Shown here: piece after piece, positions 19,862 through 29,320 of the stretch
How positions within the stretch are numbered: the first letter of the stretch is position 1
Layout: each line of letters starts with the position of its first letter
From: CAXBGS01 sp963975425
Lineage (GTDB): Bacteria; Planctomycetota; Planctomycetia; Pirellulales; Pirellulaceae
Assembly: GCA_963975425.1 (NCBI GenBank)
Contig: CAXBGS010000002.1
Coordinates: 124,001-188,000, forward strand
DNA: 64,000 nt
Reading direction: 5' to 3'
Notes under the pieces: model-generated
What the model saw: only the letters and a program-made list of their open reading frames with translations
What the model was told of the DNA's origin: nothing
The model's database searches: none
Program-made: the position numbers and the translations under genes

Positions 19862-20007
19862 GACAAGATTCCTGTGCGAGTGAAACGAATGGCCGCGCCG
19901 TAAGCGGCGACGATGGCATGCGTCTATCAAATCAGGTCACCGGACCTGAATGGTCGGCTACGCCTGAGAAGAATGTAAAAACAACGTAAAACAGTTGAGG
20001 ACGATTG

Positions 20008-20559
20008 ATGAAAAACGAAGAAGTGATTTGGGATGCCGAGTTCAACCCCGCCGTAAAGCAGTACTGGTTGCTGACCGGAGGCATCGTCTTGCTGGCGACT
20101 GTCATTGGGATTGTGTTGATTCCGTTCTGGTTCCTGTTCGGCTCCATCGTGACCGGACGCTACCTCAAAAGTCACCGCTGCACGCTGACGAATCGGAACT
20201 TAAAGGTAGCCAAAGGCGTCCTGACGCGAACCGAGAAAACGGTGCCGCTGGATCGGATCACCGACGTCGGGCTCACGCAAGGTCCGATCATGCGAATGAT
20301 GGGAATTGAAGTGCTGACGGTCGAAACGGCCGGGCAATCCTCAGCGGGCGCGCTCGTCGGTCTCGCCGGAATCAAACAGGGACGCGAGTTTCGAGATGCC
20401 GTGCTGAAGCAGCGGGACTTGGCGGCGGGAACCTACGGCAGCGACGACGATCGCGCCGCCCCAGACCAGGGCGCGTCCAACGATCACGCGGCGTTGCTTG
20501 AAACGATCAGCAATACGCTGTTGCGAATTGAAAAACAACTCAACCGCGACGCCCCGTAA
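20008..20559 (+). CDS. bacterial PH-domain membrane protein (YdbS/DUF304-like)
   Basis: 183 residues. Two adjacent hydrophobic segments (YWLLTGGIVLLATVIGIVLI and FWFLFGSIVTG) are followed by a bPH2-type domain (CTLTNRNLKVAKGVLTRTEKTVPLDRITDVGLTQGP, then GIEVLTVETAGQ), as in YdbS/DUF304 proteins. The C-terminal tail is charged. Function in this family is poorly defined; membrane or cell-envelope roles are suggested. The ATG at 20008 after GAGGA is used. Divergent from the VWA operon across 146 bases that should hold both promoters. Confidence 0.8.
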   Translation: MKNEEVIWDAEFNPAVKQYWLLTGGIVLLATVIGIVLIPFWFLFGSIVTGRYLKSHRCTLTNRNLKVAKGVLTRTEKTVPLDRITDVGLTQGPIMRMMGIEVLTVETAGQSSAGALVGLAGIKQGREFRDAVLKQRDLAAGTYGSDDDRAAPDQGASNDHAALLETISNTLLRIEKQLNRDAP

Positions 20560-20669
20560 ATGTCTTCGCTTACGGATTGACGGGCTGATTCAACAGCCGG
20601 TTCACTCGCCGAAGTGATGACCGACTGGCTCGCGGGCTCAGCGACCGCCTAGGTAACCAACTTGATAGT

Positions 20670-21833
20670 TTAACCCGGATGTTTGAACGGACTCACGTAG
20701 CCGGGTGTATCGCCAAAGCAAATTCCCATCGCTCGTGCGGATGTAACGGCGGATCCATTCGGGTCAACCGTTCGGATCGCGTCGACGGCGTCAGCAATGG
20801 GCACGCTGCGGATATCCGGCGGGTCACTGCACACCATTTCGCCGAATTTCTTTTCCACGATCAAGCGAACCGCATGGGCGCCGTATTCGCTTGCGAGCAC
20901 TCGATCGAACGTCGTCGGCCCACCACCACGCTGCAGGTGACCCAACACGACACAGCGGGTTTCCTGTTTGATCCGCTTGTCCAATTCGTCCGTGACGACC
21001 TGTCCGATGCCGCCAAGCTTGACCTGCAGGTTTGTCTGCTTGGACTTGTCCATGACCAGTGCACCGTCGGGCAGCGTGGCACCCTCGGCAACAACGATCA
21101 GTGTAAAGTTCTTTCCCATTCGACTGCGTTCTTCGATTTTCGCAATGACATTCTCGAACGTCCATTCGATTTCGGGCAGCAGAATCACGTCGCCTCCGCC
21201 CGCGATTCCGCCATGCAGGGCAATCCATCCGGTGTGGCGTCCCATCACTTCCAGCACCATCACACGACCGTGACTTGCCGCCGTGGTGTGCAGACGATCC
21301 AGAGCATCGGCACAACACAACACCGCGCTGTTGAATCCGAATGTGTACGCAGTGCATTTCAAGTCATTGTCGATCGTTTTGGGCACGCCGACGACAGGCA
21401 GTCCGGCTTCATGAAACTGAAGCGCCGTCGACAATGAGCCGTCACCCCCGACCACGATCAGGCCCTGCAGTTTCAGCTGATCAAACGTCTCGGCGACCTT
21501 TGCGACCAGGGAAGCGTCGATTTCTGCGCGTCCGCTCACTCCGACTCGCGTGCCGAATCGACCTTTGTTGGTCGAACCCAAGATGGTTCCACCCTGCACC
21601 AGAATGCCGGCCACGTCTTGCGGCGTAAGGACTTGGTAACAAATCGGTGCAGCCAAGCCTTCGAAACCTCCGTTGAAACCGATCACTTCATAGCCCAACC
21701 AACACGCCGTTTTGGTCACCGCACGGATGACAGCATTCAGCCCTGGACAATCACCACCAGATGTCAGGATGCCGATGCGGGGACGAGTCAATTGCCGTGA
21801 CGATTTCGCTGCGCCGTCTTGCGAGACTACCAT
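20670..21833 (-). CDS. pfkA: 6-phosphofructokinase
   Basis: 387 residues. Motifs: IGILTSGGDCPGLNAVIR (nucleotide-binding loop), VVGGDGSLSTA and VPKTIDND (substrate/phosphate site), EVMGRHTGWIAL, and LGHLQRGGGPTTFDR. The equivalents of E. coli residues 104 and 124 are Gly and Lys. Gly104 is expected for ATP use, and Lys124 is the combination seen in the ATP-dependent group related to PPi-type enzymes, so ATP-dependent phosphorylation of fructose 6-phosphate is the best prediction. The ATG at 21833 is preferred to a TTG at 21848. It stands alone, convergent with the PH-domain gene. Confidence 0.93.
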   Translation of the reverse strand: MVVSQDGAAKSSRQLTRPRIGILTSGGDCPGLNAVIRAVTKTACWLGYEVIGFNGGFEGLAAPICYQVLTPQDVAGILVQGGTILGSTNKGRFGTRVGVSGRAEIDASLVAKVAETFDQLKLQGLIVVGGDGSLSTALQFHEAGLPVVGVPKTIDNDLKCTAYTFGFNSAVLCCADALDRLHTTAASHGRVMVLEVMGRHTGWIALHGGIAGGGDVILLPEIEWTFENVIAKIEERSRMGKNFTLIVVAEGATLPDGALVMDKSKQTNLQVKLGGIGQVVTDELDKRIKQETRCVVLGHLQRGGGPTTFDRVLASEYGAHAVRLIVEKKFGEMVCSDPPDIRSVPIADAVDAIRTVDPNGSAVTSARAMGICFGDTPGYVSPFKHPG

Positions 21834-22050
21834 GGTCGCCGATTCCAAATTCGTAAGAAGTCGTCTGTTTCCATTACATGCGACTATTACAACATGTCGG
21901 AGTCAACCGCGAACAGAGGACAACCAATCGTGATTCGCCCCATTGCGGCGCTATTGCCACAATGGAGGATCGGTTTCGTCCATCGTCTAATGTTATGTCC
22001 GAAACAGAAAGCGATGATCGGCGGATCAGCGAGCCATTGGATTCGACACC

Positions 22051-23739
22051 CTAGTTCGTCTCGACGCGTTCGCCCGCCTCAGGTGCGTTCGGGTCCAGCG
22101 TGATCACCAGCGTGCGTGTGACCGGTGGTTGGTCCTCGGTCGTCTTAAACGTCAGCGTCAGTTGATAATCGCCCGCTTCCAGCACCGTATCGGGGATAAA
22201 TGCCAACTCGCGGGTTTCGCCGGGTTTTAACCAACGCCCATATCCATCGGCCAACTCATAGGCCCGACCCTGTGTATCGGCGACTTGCAGGTCCGCGTGA
22301 ACCGGCACGAAACCGTCACCCTGATTGGTCACGGGCAGACGGAACGAAGTCACGCCGCTTTGCTGCAGCGATTGCAAGTCGCCTAGCTCGACGCGAGGTT
22401 CCGGACGTTCGCCGTTGATGACAGCCAACGGTAAGGCGTCAGCGACGGATTCTCCCTCGACCGACAAATGGATTTGTCCAAACCGGACTCGATGATCACC
22501 TCGCTGTGCACGTATGGTCGCGCGAATCGTCTTGCTGCGCCCCGGTTTCACTTCGAACGAATCACTCGACAGCCGGATGCCGTCAAGCGGTTCTCCTGAC
22601 AAGTCTCGGACCTGCATCGCCACGCTCTGCGGTTGGTCTGATGTATTGACGAATCGCAAATTGCAACTGCGATTGGATCCGGCGGCTTGTCCGACCTGAA
22701 TCTGGGCCGGCTGAACTGACAGATGGTCGCTTAAATAGGCAAGCTGCGTTTCGAGCGCCGGGAAATCACCACCGCGAACGTGCAGCGGAAAACTTTTTTC
22801 GACGACCGACCTGCGACCGTTGGTCACCGAAACGTGCATCTGTTGTTTGCCAGGAAACAGCAAGCTATCGACGGGCGATTCCAAACGGATACGGGACCGA
22901 GGCATCAATCGTACCAGATATTTCTCATCGGTTTTCAAGGTCGAACGCGAAGGCATCGAAAAATGAAACGGCTTTGGCTTGGATCCATTTTCCGAATCGA
23001 TCTCACCGCGAACACCAAACTCAAACGCATAGTCGGTCGGGTTCGTCAAATAGGTTCGCGCGATGGGCAAACCTTTGTCGCGATAGATCCCGCCATCTTC
23101 GAAAACAAGATGGTTTAATTCACTCAGATCCTTGACCCCCGTTTCGATATCGATGCGCAAGACATACTGCGTGACAAATCGCACCGTCGCGGATGTCTTT
23201 GACGGATCGGACTTGTCGATTTCTTCGCCGCTGACCATCCCGTTGTCACGAACGAGAACGCCGTAGGAAAGGAAATTGGTTTTCGCCAACGGGACCGTCA
23301 CGGTGCCTTCGATGACATGAGATTCGCCCGGAGCCAACGCAAACTCGATCGGTGAAGTGAAACGGACGGCGTCGGAGGGTGCCCCCTCGCCGTCATGCAT
23401 CACCAGGCCGGTCTCTTGCTGGCGCAGACTAACCGCCGCAACGGAAACGTCCATCGATTTTCCGGTCGACTTGATCAAGAACTGAAAGGGAATCACCGCG
23501 CCACGCTTGGCCTCAAATCGCTGCACGATCGGTTCGATGTGAAACGACGGTTCGACACTGCGGGTCAATGTCACACGTTTGCCGGCGGCGGCTGGCCCGG
23601 AAGGTGACTTTTCTGATTCCGCGTCAGCAACACTTGCGAAAATCAATCCGCTAGTTACAAAAATCAGCGCCGACAGCACAAAATTCAGCGGTCGTGGTAA
23701 AGCGTCAGCATTTCGATTCGTCACAGTCATTTCAATCAA
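22051..23739 (-). CDS. secreted Ig-like protein of secretin operon (DUF916-like N-terminus)
   Basis: 562 residues, signal peptide VLSALIFVTSGLIFASVADA. The N-terminal domain (about 60-200: FHIEPIVQRFEAKRGAVIPF, then APGESHVIEGTVTVP) resembles the DUF916 partner proteins of WxL-domain systems, and later domains look like Ig/CARDB modules (PGETRELAFIPDTVLEAGDYQLTL). It could bind or chaperone the small secreted protein encoded at 25923. It is the last gene of the minus-strand operon, 47 bases after the secretin. The DUF916 resemblance is by eye and needs a profile search. Confidence 0.65.
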   Translation of the reverse strand: MIEMTVTNRNADALPRPLNFVLSALIFVTSGLIFASVADAESEKSPSGPAAAGKRVTLTRSVEPSFHIEPIVQRFEAKRGAVIPFQFLIKSTGKSMDVSVAAVSLRQQETGLVMHDGEGAPSDAVRFTSPIEFALAPGESHVIEGTVTVPLAKTNFLSYGVLVRDNGMVSGEEIDKSDPSKTSATVRFVTQYVLRIDIETGVKDLSELNHLVFEDGGIYRDKGLPIARTYLTNPTDYAFEFGVRGEIDSENGSKPKPFHFSMPSRSTLKTDEKYLVRLMPRSRIRLESPVDSLLFPGKQQMHVSVTNGRRSVVEKSFPLHVRGGDFPALETQLAYLSDHLSVQPAQIQVGQAAGSNRSCNLRFVNTSDQPQSVAMQVRDLSGEPLDGIRLSSDSFEVKPGRSKTIRATIRAQRGDHRVRFGQIHLSVEGESVADALPLAVINGERPEPRVELGDLQSLQQSGVTSFRLPVTNQGDGFVPVHADLQVADTQGRAYELADGYGRWLKPGETRELAFIPDTVLEAGDYQLTLTFKTTEDQPPVTRTLVITLDPNAPEAGERVETN

Positions 23740-23786
23740 GCCAATACAATGATCGAGACGACGGCGAAGCGGATCACGCGGATGAT

Positions 23787-25328
23787 TTACTGAGTCGAGA
23801 AGTATGTTTCCTCGACGATCGGTATTTCATCTGCCGAGCCAAATGCATCAAAGCAGGGCGGCGTCACGATACGGGGCGAAATAAAGATCACGACTTCTGC
23901 TTCCCGCGTCTGTCGTTGAGTTGTTTCAAAAAGGTAGCCCACCCCTGGCAACCTGCTGAGCCCCGGAACGCGATTGACTCGATCAACCGTTTCGCGTTGC
24001 ACCAACCCACCGATCACGATGGTTTTACCGTCTTTGACGTGCACGGTTGTCGACACGCTGCGCCGGTTGATGATCGGAAACGGATTAACGGCTAACTCGG
24101 CATTCGCGTTGCGGATATCTTCGCTCACTTCTGCTTTGTCGATATTGATGGTGACGACGTCGCCGCGGATCACAGGTGTGATGTCTAACGTGATTCCTGA
24201 TTCAACCGTTTGAATATCTTGCTGAAAGAAAAATGCGCTGTTATCGCCACTGGTACCCGGCGGTGTCACACTAAAGAACGTTTCGCGGTTGATCGCGATG
24301 TTTGCTTTCTTGCCGTCTTCGGCCATCACATGCGGCGTTGCTCGAATCGTCAAATAGCCATGTTCGGATAGTAGCTTGACGAAAGCCGATGTCTGGGCAA
24401 AGTCGTCGAAGATCGCGTTGCCTCCGGCGCGACTGTAATTGGTCGACAAAGCAAGCCCGGCGGCGCCCAATTTGAATGCATTCGCGCCGTTGAGTTCCAC
24501 CGCGTGTTGCCAATCCAGACCAAATTGAAAACCGGAATCCGGTGACACGACGCAGATGATCGCTTCGAGCACAACCTGTGGCACCGGTTGATCGATGCTG
24601 GCGAATCGCTCGGTGATTTCTTTTGCGATCCCCGCGGGTGCCTCCACGATGATTAGGTTCTTGCCGTCGATGGTTTGCACAAACGGCTTGGACCGATCGG
24701 GGACCGTCGATGCCAAGGTCTTGGCGTCCATGTGAAACGGACGATACTCCACACGGCGTGCAATGTATGGGAAAAGCGGCGAATCCGGATCGGTGGTCGA
24801 GACAATGTATTGACCGCCGTTCTTGCCATACACAAACCCCAGCGGCATCAACAATTTCTCGATCGCCCGATCGACCGGCAACTGATCGATTCGCGTGTTG
24901 ATAATTCCCAGCACGTTGTCGTCCATCACGATGTCGACACCGGCTTCCTCGGCGACCAACAACAGGGCTTCGCGAATATCTGTTTCAACAAATTCTTCGT
25001 CGATCAAGATCGCATCGGGATCGACGCCATGAAATTCTTCGCCGATCGGAGCCAAAGCACCAAGGCTCGTCATCGCCGGTTCGGTCGTGCACTGGCACGG
25101 AGAACACAGACAATTGCCACATGAGGGATCCGGATCCGCAATCTCCATCGTGGCCAGCGACTGCGAAAAGGAATCACGGATTAGCTCATCGACCGATGGT
25201 CGGGGCGGCAATGGACGCGTAACGCAACCCGATAAGCACAGCAGGATCCATGCAAACACGTTTGGCAATAGAGTCCGTCGACCAACCGCAATCCATGGGG
25301 CAGCAACGTTGTCCGTCAATGGCGTCAT
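23787..25328 (-). CDS. outer-membrane secretin (GspD/PilQ-like lipoprotein)
   Basis: 513 residues. A signal with lipobox (ILLCLSGC) precedes a Cys-rich stretch (SCGNCLCSPCQC), an N-domain (ILIDEEFVETDIREALLLVAEEAGVDIV), a secretin N1-like repeat (PVPQVVLEAIICVVSPDS), and the C-terminal secretin domain with TVHVKDGKTIVIGGLVQ and RVPGLSRLPGVGYLFE. Secretins form the outer-membrane gate of type II secretion or type IV pili. No ATPase, inner-membrane platform or pseudopilin gene is nearby, so this is an orphan secretin operon. ATG 25328 is used rather than TTG 25340. Confidence 0.9.
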   Translation of the reverse strand: MTPLTDNVAAPWIAVGRRTLLPNVFAWILLCLSGCVTRPLPPRPSVDELIRDSFSQSLATMEIADPDPSCGNCLCSPCQCTTEPAMTSLGALAPIGEEFHGVDPDAILIDEEFVETDIREALLLVAEEAGVDIVMDDNVLGIINTRIDQLPVDRAIEKLLMPLGFVYGKNGGQYIVSTTDPDSPLFPYIARRVEYRPFHMDAKTLASTVPDRSKPFVQTIDGKNLIIVEAPAGIAKEITERFASIDQPVPQVVLEAIICVVSPDSGFQFGLDWQHAVELNGANAFKLGAAGLALSTNYSRAGGNAIFDDFAQTSAFVKLLSEHGYLTIRATPHVMAEDGKKANIAINRETFFSVTPPGTSGDNSAFFFQQDIQTVESGITLDITPVIRGDVVTINIDKAEVSEDIRNANAELAVNPFPIINRRSVSTTVHVKDGKTIVIGGLVQRETVDRVNRVPGLSRLPGVGYLFETTQRQTREAEVVIFISPRIVTPPCFDAFGSADEIPIVEETYFSTQ

Positions 25329-25352
25329 GGCCGTGAGCAAAAAGGTTGCCTT

Positions 25353-25844
25353 TTAGTGTGAGGTCAGAGTAAGCGTGACGTCCGCACAATGTCTGCCCGC
25401 AACCGCGTGCCGATCGTCCATTCCAATTCTCATCCGCACATCGACGCTGCCCGGTCTGCGTAAACCCATTGCAACCGATGCACTATCGTCGCCATCGGCG
25501 ACATTAGTTCGGTCGCGGCTTCGCGAGGGCGACGCTTGGATGCGTCCCCACGTATCGGTCACCGCCACCGCGATGACGGCGTCGGTTTTAATTTCGTCAT
25601 TTTCCAAGTGGATGAACGGAGTCGTTTGCCAATGCAAAACGACTTGATTCACCGCGGACCGGATGACCCAATCCGACTCGACGACCGGTACGTTGCCCGA
25701 TGGCGTTTCGCCGGGTGTCATGGTCACCACGACTCCATTGTTGCTAACACGCAGTCCGTCGCGCGCACCGACTCGCCCTGCCGTCGTGACTAAAGTCAGC
25801 GAGACAAATGCGGTAATCGCAAGCCGTTGATTGATGGAGATCAT
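25353..25844 (-). CDS. small secreted protein of secretin operon
   Basis: 163 residues with signal peptide LAITAFVSLTLVTTAGRVGA. The mature part is beta-rich, ending in CADVTLTLTSH, similar in style to fimbrial or spore-coat-U-like subunits. It shares the phrase pattern 'VxVxMTPGETPSGNVPV' with no family I can name. It lies 24 bases upstream of the secretin and 78 bases downstream of another small secreted protein, so an exported surface subunit is the likeliest role. Confidence 0.6.
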   Translation of the reverse strand: MISINQRLAITAFVSLTLVTTAGRVGARDGLRVSNNGVVVTMTPGETPSGNVPVVESDWVIRSAVNQVVLHWQTTPFIHLENDEIKTDAVIAVAVTDTWGRIQASPSRSRDRTNVADGDDSASVAMGLRRPGSVDVRMRIGMDDRHAVAGRHCADVTLTLTSH

Positions 25845-25922
25845 GTGTCTGTCAACGCCATTACCGCCTTGACCGCAAATTAGCGATCAAGACGGCGGCT
25901 GGAAGTCAATCGTTTCAGTTTC

Positions 25923-26447
25923 TTAGTTGGCGGTTACCGTACCAGTGACCGTCGTATCGTATTCGCCGGAGGCAAACGATCCGAATCCGTCCGTGATGAA
26001 TGCGACAGTGATGTCAACATTCGCTCGACCGAAACCGTTCGAAGAAATCGCGACCGTCGCAACGCCGTCGTTATTGGCGTAGTCGGTCGTGTCGGTCGGT
26101 TGAGTGACGGTCCAAGCCGCAGCACCCACCGATGAATTGATCGCGACGCCCAATTGAGCATTACGCTTGGATGTCGGATCGGTCGTATGTGTGAAAGCTT
26201 GGTTGGTGGAAAACGATGCCGCGACGCCCGCCAGTGAGTTGCCTTTGACGACCCACTGCTGAGCTTGAAACGGTTGGTCGTTTTCTGATTCGTCGTGAAT
26301 GATCGAAACGTTCGCCGGTGCAATGATCGCGATCGCCGACGGTACCGTTACCGTGAACTTTTGCGACGCCGTCGTTTGTGCCATAGCGGTGCTGCTAGTG
26401 CCGGCGATCAATAATGCGACTGCTGCGAATGTGTGCTTGATGTTCAT
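25923..26447 (-). CDS. secreted fimbrial/WxL-like small protein
   Basis: 174 residues from MNIKHTFAAVALLIAG, with signal cleavage near AMAQ. The mature protein is beta-rich and low in Lys (KFTVTVPSAIAIIAPANVSI, ending YDTTVTGTVTAN), resembling DUF4402/WxL-type or fimbrial subunits. It is the first gene of the secretin operon. Its position suggests it is the main exported cargo. Thirty further upstream codons are open but basic and unlike a signal peptide, so the later ATG is used. Confidence 0.65.
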   Translation of the reverse strand: MNIKHTFAAVALLIAGTSSTAMAQTTASQKFTVTVPSAIAIIAPANVSIIHDESENDQPFQAQQWVVKGNSLAGVAASFSTNQAFTHTTDPTSKRNAQLGVAINSSVGAAAWTVTQPTDTTDYANNDGVATVAISSNGFGRANVDITVAFITDGFGSFASGEYDTTVTGTVTAN

Positions 26448-27182
26448 CTTGGTGTTCTCTGTGAAAAGGCGTCTGGAAAAGCATTTACATGGTCGAATTT
26501 CCTGGTTGAACTCCCTTGACATCCTTCGCCGGCGCACCTTTGTTCACGCCTGTAAAGCGGACCTTAGGAAGACTTGGCGATTGAAATCAAGGGAGTCCCA
26601 CGCGGAAACCGATTTGCTAGCAACGCACGTTGTGAGTTTGCGACCGTTGCGACAAAGTCTCGTCGGTCGTTTCGTCACCTGCGTGTCCCCCGTTCGCTGC
26701 TGACGACTGAAACCTATGCCGGTTTGGAACCGGTGCAAACGATTTGATTCAGAAGTCATAGTCGCCCTGACAAATATTGACCAAACACCATTGTTTGCCC
26801 CACAGATCCGTCAACAGTGAGAGGTTTTACCCGAAGCGCGTCCTGAGTTGCCTGACTGAAAAGTGAAGCCTGATGCCTCGATCGTGAATGTGTTTGAAAC
26901 TGTCTGTCGCATGTCGTCGGCCCCCTCGTGAACCGCTCGCGTGTCAGAACAATGGTCATGCCGCAAGAACGCGTCATCACTTGCCACAATTGGCAACCGC
27001 AGAATCCCACTTGTTGATCGTTGCCGCTCGGCCGCGAACCTGCGCCGCGGCAGCCACGATTGGTTCGCCGTTTTGGATATCGGTGTAACGCTCGTGACGC
27101 AGCGGTGCGACTTGACAAACCGCGAGCGTTGACAAACCGCGAGCATTGACAGACGGTGCGGACCGGTTGCCCGCCAACGGCC
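26448..27182. other. 735-bp intergenic region with a short direct repeat
   Basis: No convincing gene: the small frames here are Arg-rich with no ribosome binding site. It should contain the promoter of the minus-strand secretin operon at its left end and the 3' end of the LuxR-type regulator transcript at its right. A 17-bp direct repeat lies at 27112-27145. Confidence 0.55.
27112..27160. repeat. 17-bp tandem repeat (two full copies plus a degenerate third)
   Basis: The unit TTGACAAACCGCGAGCG occurs at 27112-27128 and, with one change, at 27129-27145; a decayed third copy starts at 27146. Each copy begins with TTGACA, the -35 consensus, but no matching -10 follows at 16-18 bp, so a promoter array is not supported. 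Confidence 0.7.
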
Positions 27183-27998
27183 TCAACGTTCCACCTGGAC
27201 CGAATCGTCGCTCATCGATGACCTGGCAAAGCGGACCAGTTCGCTTCGATCACATAAATCGAATTTTTTCATGATTCGCGCGCGATAGGTTTCGATCGTT
27301 TTGACGCTAAGGAACAGGCGTTCGGCAACCTGGCGGTTGGTCATCCCTTCGCCCAGAAAGCCAAGCACTTCGACTTCGCGCTGTGACAACCCAGCCGCTT
27401 TCTTGTTCGGCTTCGGTGAACCACTTTGGTGTGCGGTGTCGTGCTTGGCGGCCAAAAGGTTTTGACTGCTGTCTGGTGTTTGCGAATCGCGATGGGTGTT
27501 TGGCGATGCATTGGTGGCGACCAAGTCCGACGCCATGCTGGCGACCACCGATACCAGCTTGTTTGAATTCGACGTCTCGGTCGCTTCATCCGAGCGTTTG
27601 GCCGTCGAGTAGCTGACAAAGGTTCGGCCCGCGTGGACACAGCGAATCGCCGCAGCAATCTCGTCGAGCCCAGCGATCTTGGTCAGGAAACCGGACGCGC
27701 CTGCGGCCATGACTCGCGACGCGGCCTCCGCGGAATCGGCGGAGGTAAATACGACAATAGCGGTTTGTGGAAACTCATCCGTTAACACTTTGACTAGGTG
27801 ACAATCGCTGCTCTGACAATTCGCCAGATCCAAGAGGATCACATCGGGTCGATGTTTTGCGACAAGCGGTCGTCCCGCTACGATGTCATCAGCCTCAGCG
27901 ACGATCTCGAGCGAGTCTTTCGATTCGCAGGCGAGTCGGATGCCGGCCCGCACCAATTCGTGCGGATCGATAATGAGGATTCGTGTCGGGGCTTTCAT
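27183..27998 (-). CDS. NarL/FixJ-type response regulator
   Basis: 271 residues. The receiver domain (RILIIDPHELVRAGIRLA, phospho-acceptor Asp in VILLDLANCQ, Thr/Ser in VVFTSADS) is followed by an unusually long Ser/Thr/Asn-rich linker (about 135-205) and a LuxR HTH (LSQREVEVLGFLGEGMTNRQVAERLFLSVKTIETYRARIMKKF). No histidine kinase is adjacent, so it is an orphan regulator. The start MKAPTRI is chosen over an ORF extension of 21 codons. Divergent from the TrmH-type gene. Confidence 0.9.
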   Translation of the reverse strand: MKAPTRILIIDPHELVRAGIRLACESKDSLEIVAEADDIVAGRPLVAKHRPDVILLDLANCQSSDCHLVKVLTDEFPQTAIVVFTSADSAEAASRVMAAGASGFLTKIAGLDEIAAAIRCVHAGRTFVSYSTAKRSDEATETSNSNKLVSVVASMASDLVATNASPNTHRDSQTPDSSQNLLAAKHDTAHQSGSPKPNKKAAGLSQREVEVLGFLGEGMTNRQVAERLFLSVKTIETYRARIMKKFDLCDRSELVRFARSSMSDDSVQVER

Positions 27999-28325
27999 GA
28001 TTTCATCGAAAGGCCGGATCACGATTGCCCCAATCGTGATCCGCGGTTGTGTCTTCAGCACATGTTGCTAAACCGTCGAGAAACCGTTTAGGTCGATCGA
28101 CGCTTCTGTACATGTGTCACGGACCAATTGAAGGTTGCTGGTTGGTGATTGCGTTGCAGCGACGCTCATCATTCGCACCCAACGTGTTTACTTAAACCCA
28201 AACCCGTACCACCGAATTGGGTTGTGCCGGTTAGGATGGCTCACAGACGATCACTAAAATTGACCGGCCAAACGGCGACCTTCGTTTCACCAGTCCTTTT
28301 CCATTAGGCCCATCTCGCGAAAGCC
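27999..28325. other. divergent intergenic region, 327 bp
   Basis: Lies between the LuxR-type regulator (minus) and the TrmH-type methyltransferase (plus), so both promoters should be here. No repeat, RNA gene or small ORF was recognised. Confidence 0.5.
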
Positions 28326-29255
28326 TTGCGAATCACCTTGCCCAACTCACCAATCCCATCGCTCGACGACCCGCGTCTATTTCCCTATGCGAATCTTCGT
28401 CATGCCACGGACACTCACCCGCGATCCGAATTCATTGCCGAAGGCCGTTGGGTGGTTGAGCGACTGGCCGAGAGTCGACACGAAATCGAGTCAGTCTTGG
28501 TACAAGAAGGTCGAGAAAGCCTGCTGCCGAGTCATCTGCCGACGAGTGTTCCGATCTTTCGCTTACCGAAATCCACAATCAGGTCGCTGGCGGGATTCGA
28601 CTTTCATCGCGGCATCCTGGCCTGTGGCGTTCGCGAGCGGCGGCGGAGCATCGATGACTTGATCACCCACGTCACCGCTTTACCGCCCCAGACCATCGTA
28701 CCGATGGCATCGGTGCGCCCGGTCGTGCTGGCTTTGATGAATGTGACATGCCCGGAAAATCTTGGCAGCCTGTTTCGCACTGCCGCAGCCCTCGGGATCG
28801 AACGAGTGATCATCGGTCCCGGCACGCTGGATCATCTCTCGCGCCGCGTCATTCGAGTCAGCATGGGCGCGGCATTTCACCATCATTTTTACCAATTCGA
28901 TGATGTCGCCAGCGATCTGACTCGGCTGCGCGATGAACACGATTTTGAAATCATCGCAACCACATTGCGTGACGGAGCCGTTCCCTTGGATCAATGGAAT
29001 CCCAGCCGTCACGACAGGCCTGATCACGACAGGCTTGATCACGACGCCTATGATCGTAAGTCGCTGGATCGTGAACGCGAATATCGCCCCACCGTTTTAA
29101 TGCTGGGCAACGAAGCGGCAGGACTCGAGCCGTCAATCGAAAATTTGGCGACTCGCCGAGTCACGATACCCATGCACGAAACCGCCGACAGTCTGAACGT
29201 TGCGGTCGCCGGGGCGATCTTTATGCATGAACTGACGCGCCGGCGCGATCATTAA
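28326..29255 (+). CDS. TrmH/SpoU-family RNA 2'-O-methyltransferase
   Basis: 309 residues from a TTG start. SPOUT motifs: motif 1 NVTCPENLGSLFRTAAALGI, motif 2 VLMLGNEAAGLEP, motif 3 VTIPMHETADSLNVAVAGAIFMHE. The N-terminal part resembles a substrate-binding L30e-like domain. It should transfer methyl from SAM to a ribose 2'-OH in rRNA or tRNA; the exact site cannot be told. An Asp/His/Arg-rich insert (HDRPDHDRLDHD, about 225-245) comes from short DNA repeats and lies between motifs. A 2'-O-methyltransferase is one of several RNA genes in the window, but it sits in the backbone. Confidence 0.85.
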   Translation: MRITLPNSPIPSLDDPRLFPYANLRHATDTHPRSEFIAEGRWVVERLAESRHEIESVLVQEGRESLLPSHLPTSVPIFRLPKSTIRSLAGFDFHRGILACGVRERRRSIDDLITHVTALPPQTIVPMASVRPVVLALMNVTCPENLGSLFRTAAALGIERVIIGPGTLDHLSRRVIRVSMGAAFHHHFYQFDDVASDLTRLRDEHDFEIIATTLRDGAVPLDQWNPSRHDRPDHDRLDHDAYDRKSLDREREYRPTVLMLGNEAAGLEPSIENLATRRVTIPMHETADSLNVAVAGAIFMHELTRRRDH

Positions 29256-29320
29256 AAACAGTTAAAAGTGTTCGCGGCCCTCGCAACATCGAGTCGTCGT
29301 CACCCTCAGGAGTCACGCGG

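Noticed and set aside
27112..27160. Array of promoters from TTGACA repeats
   Set aside because: No -10 hexamers at proper spacing.
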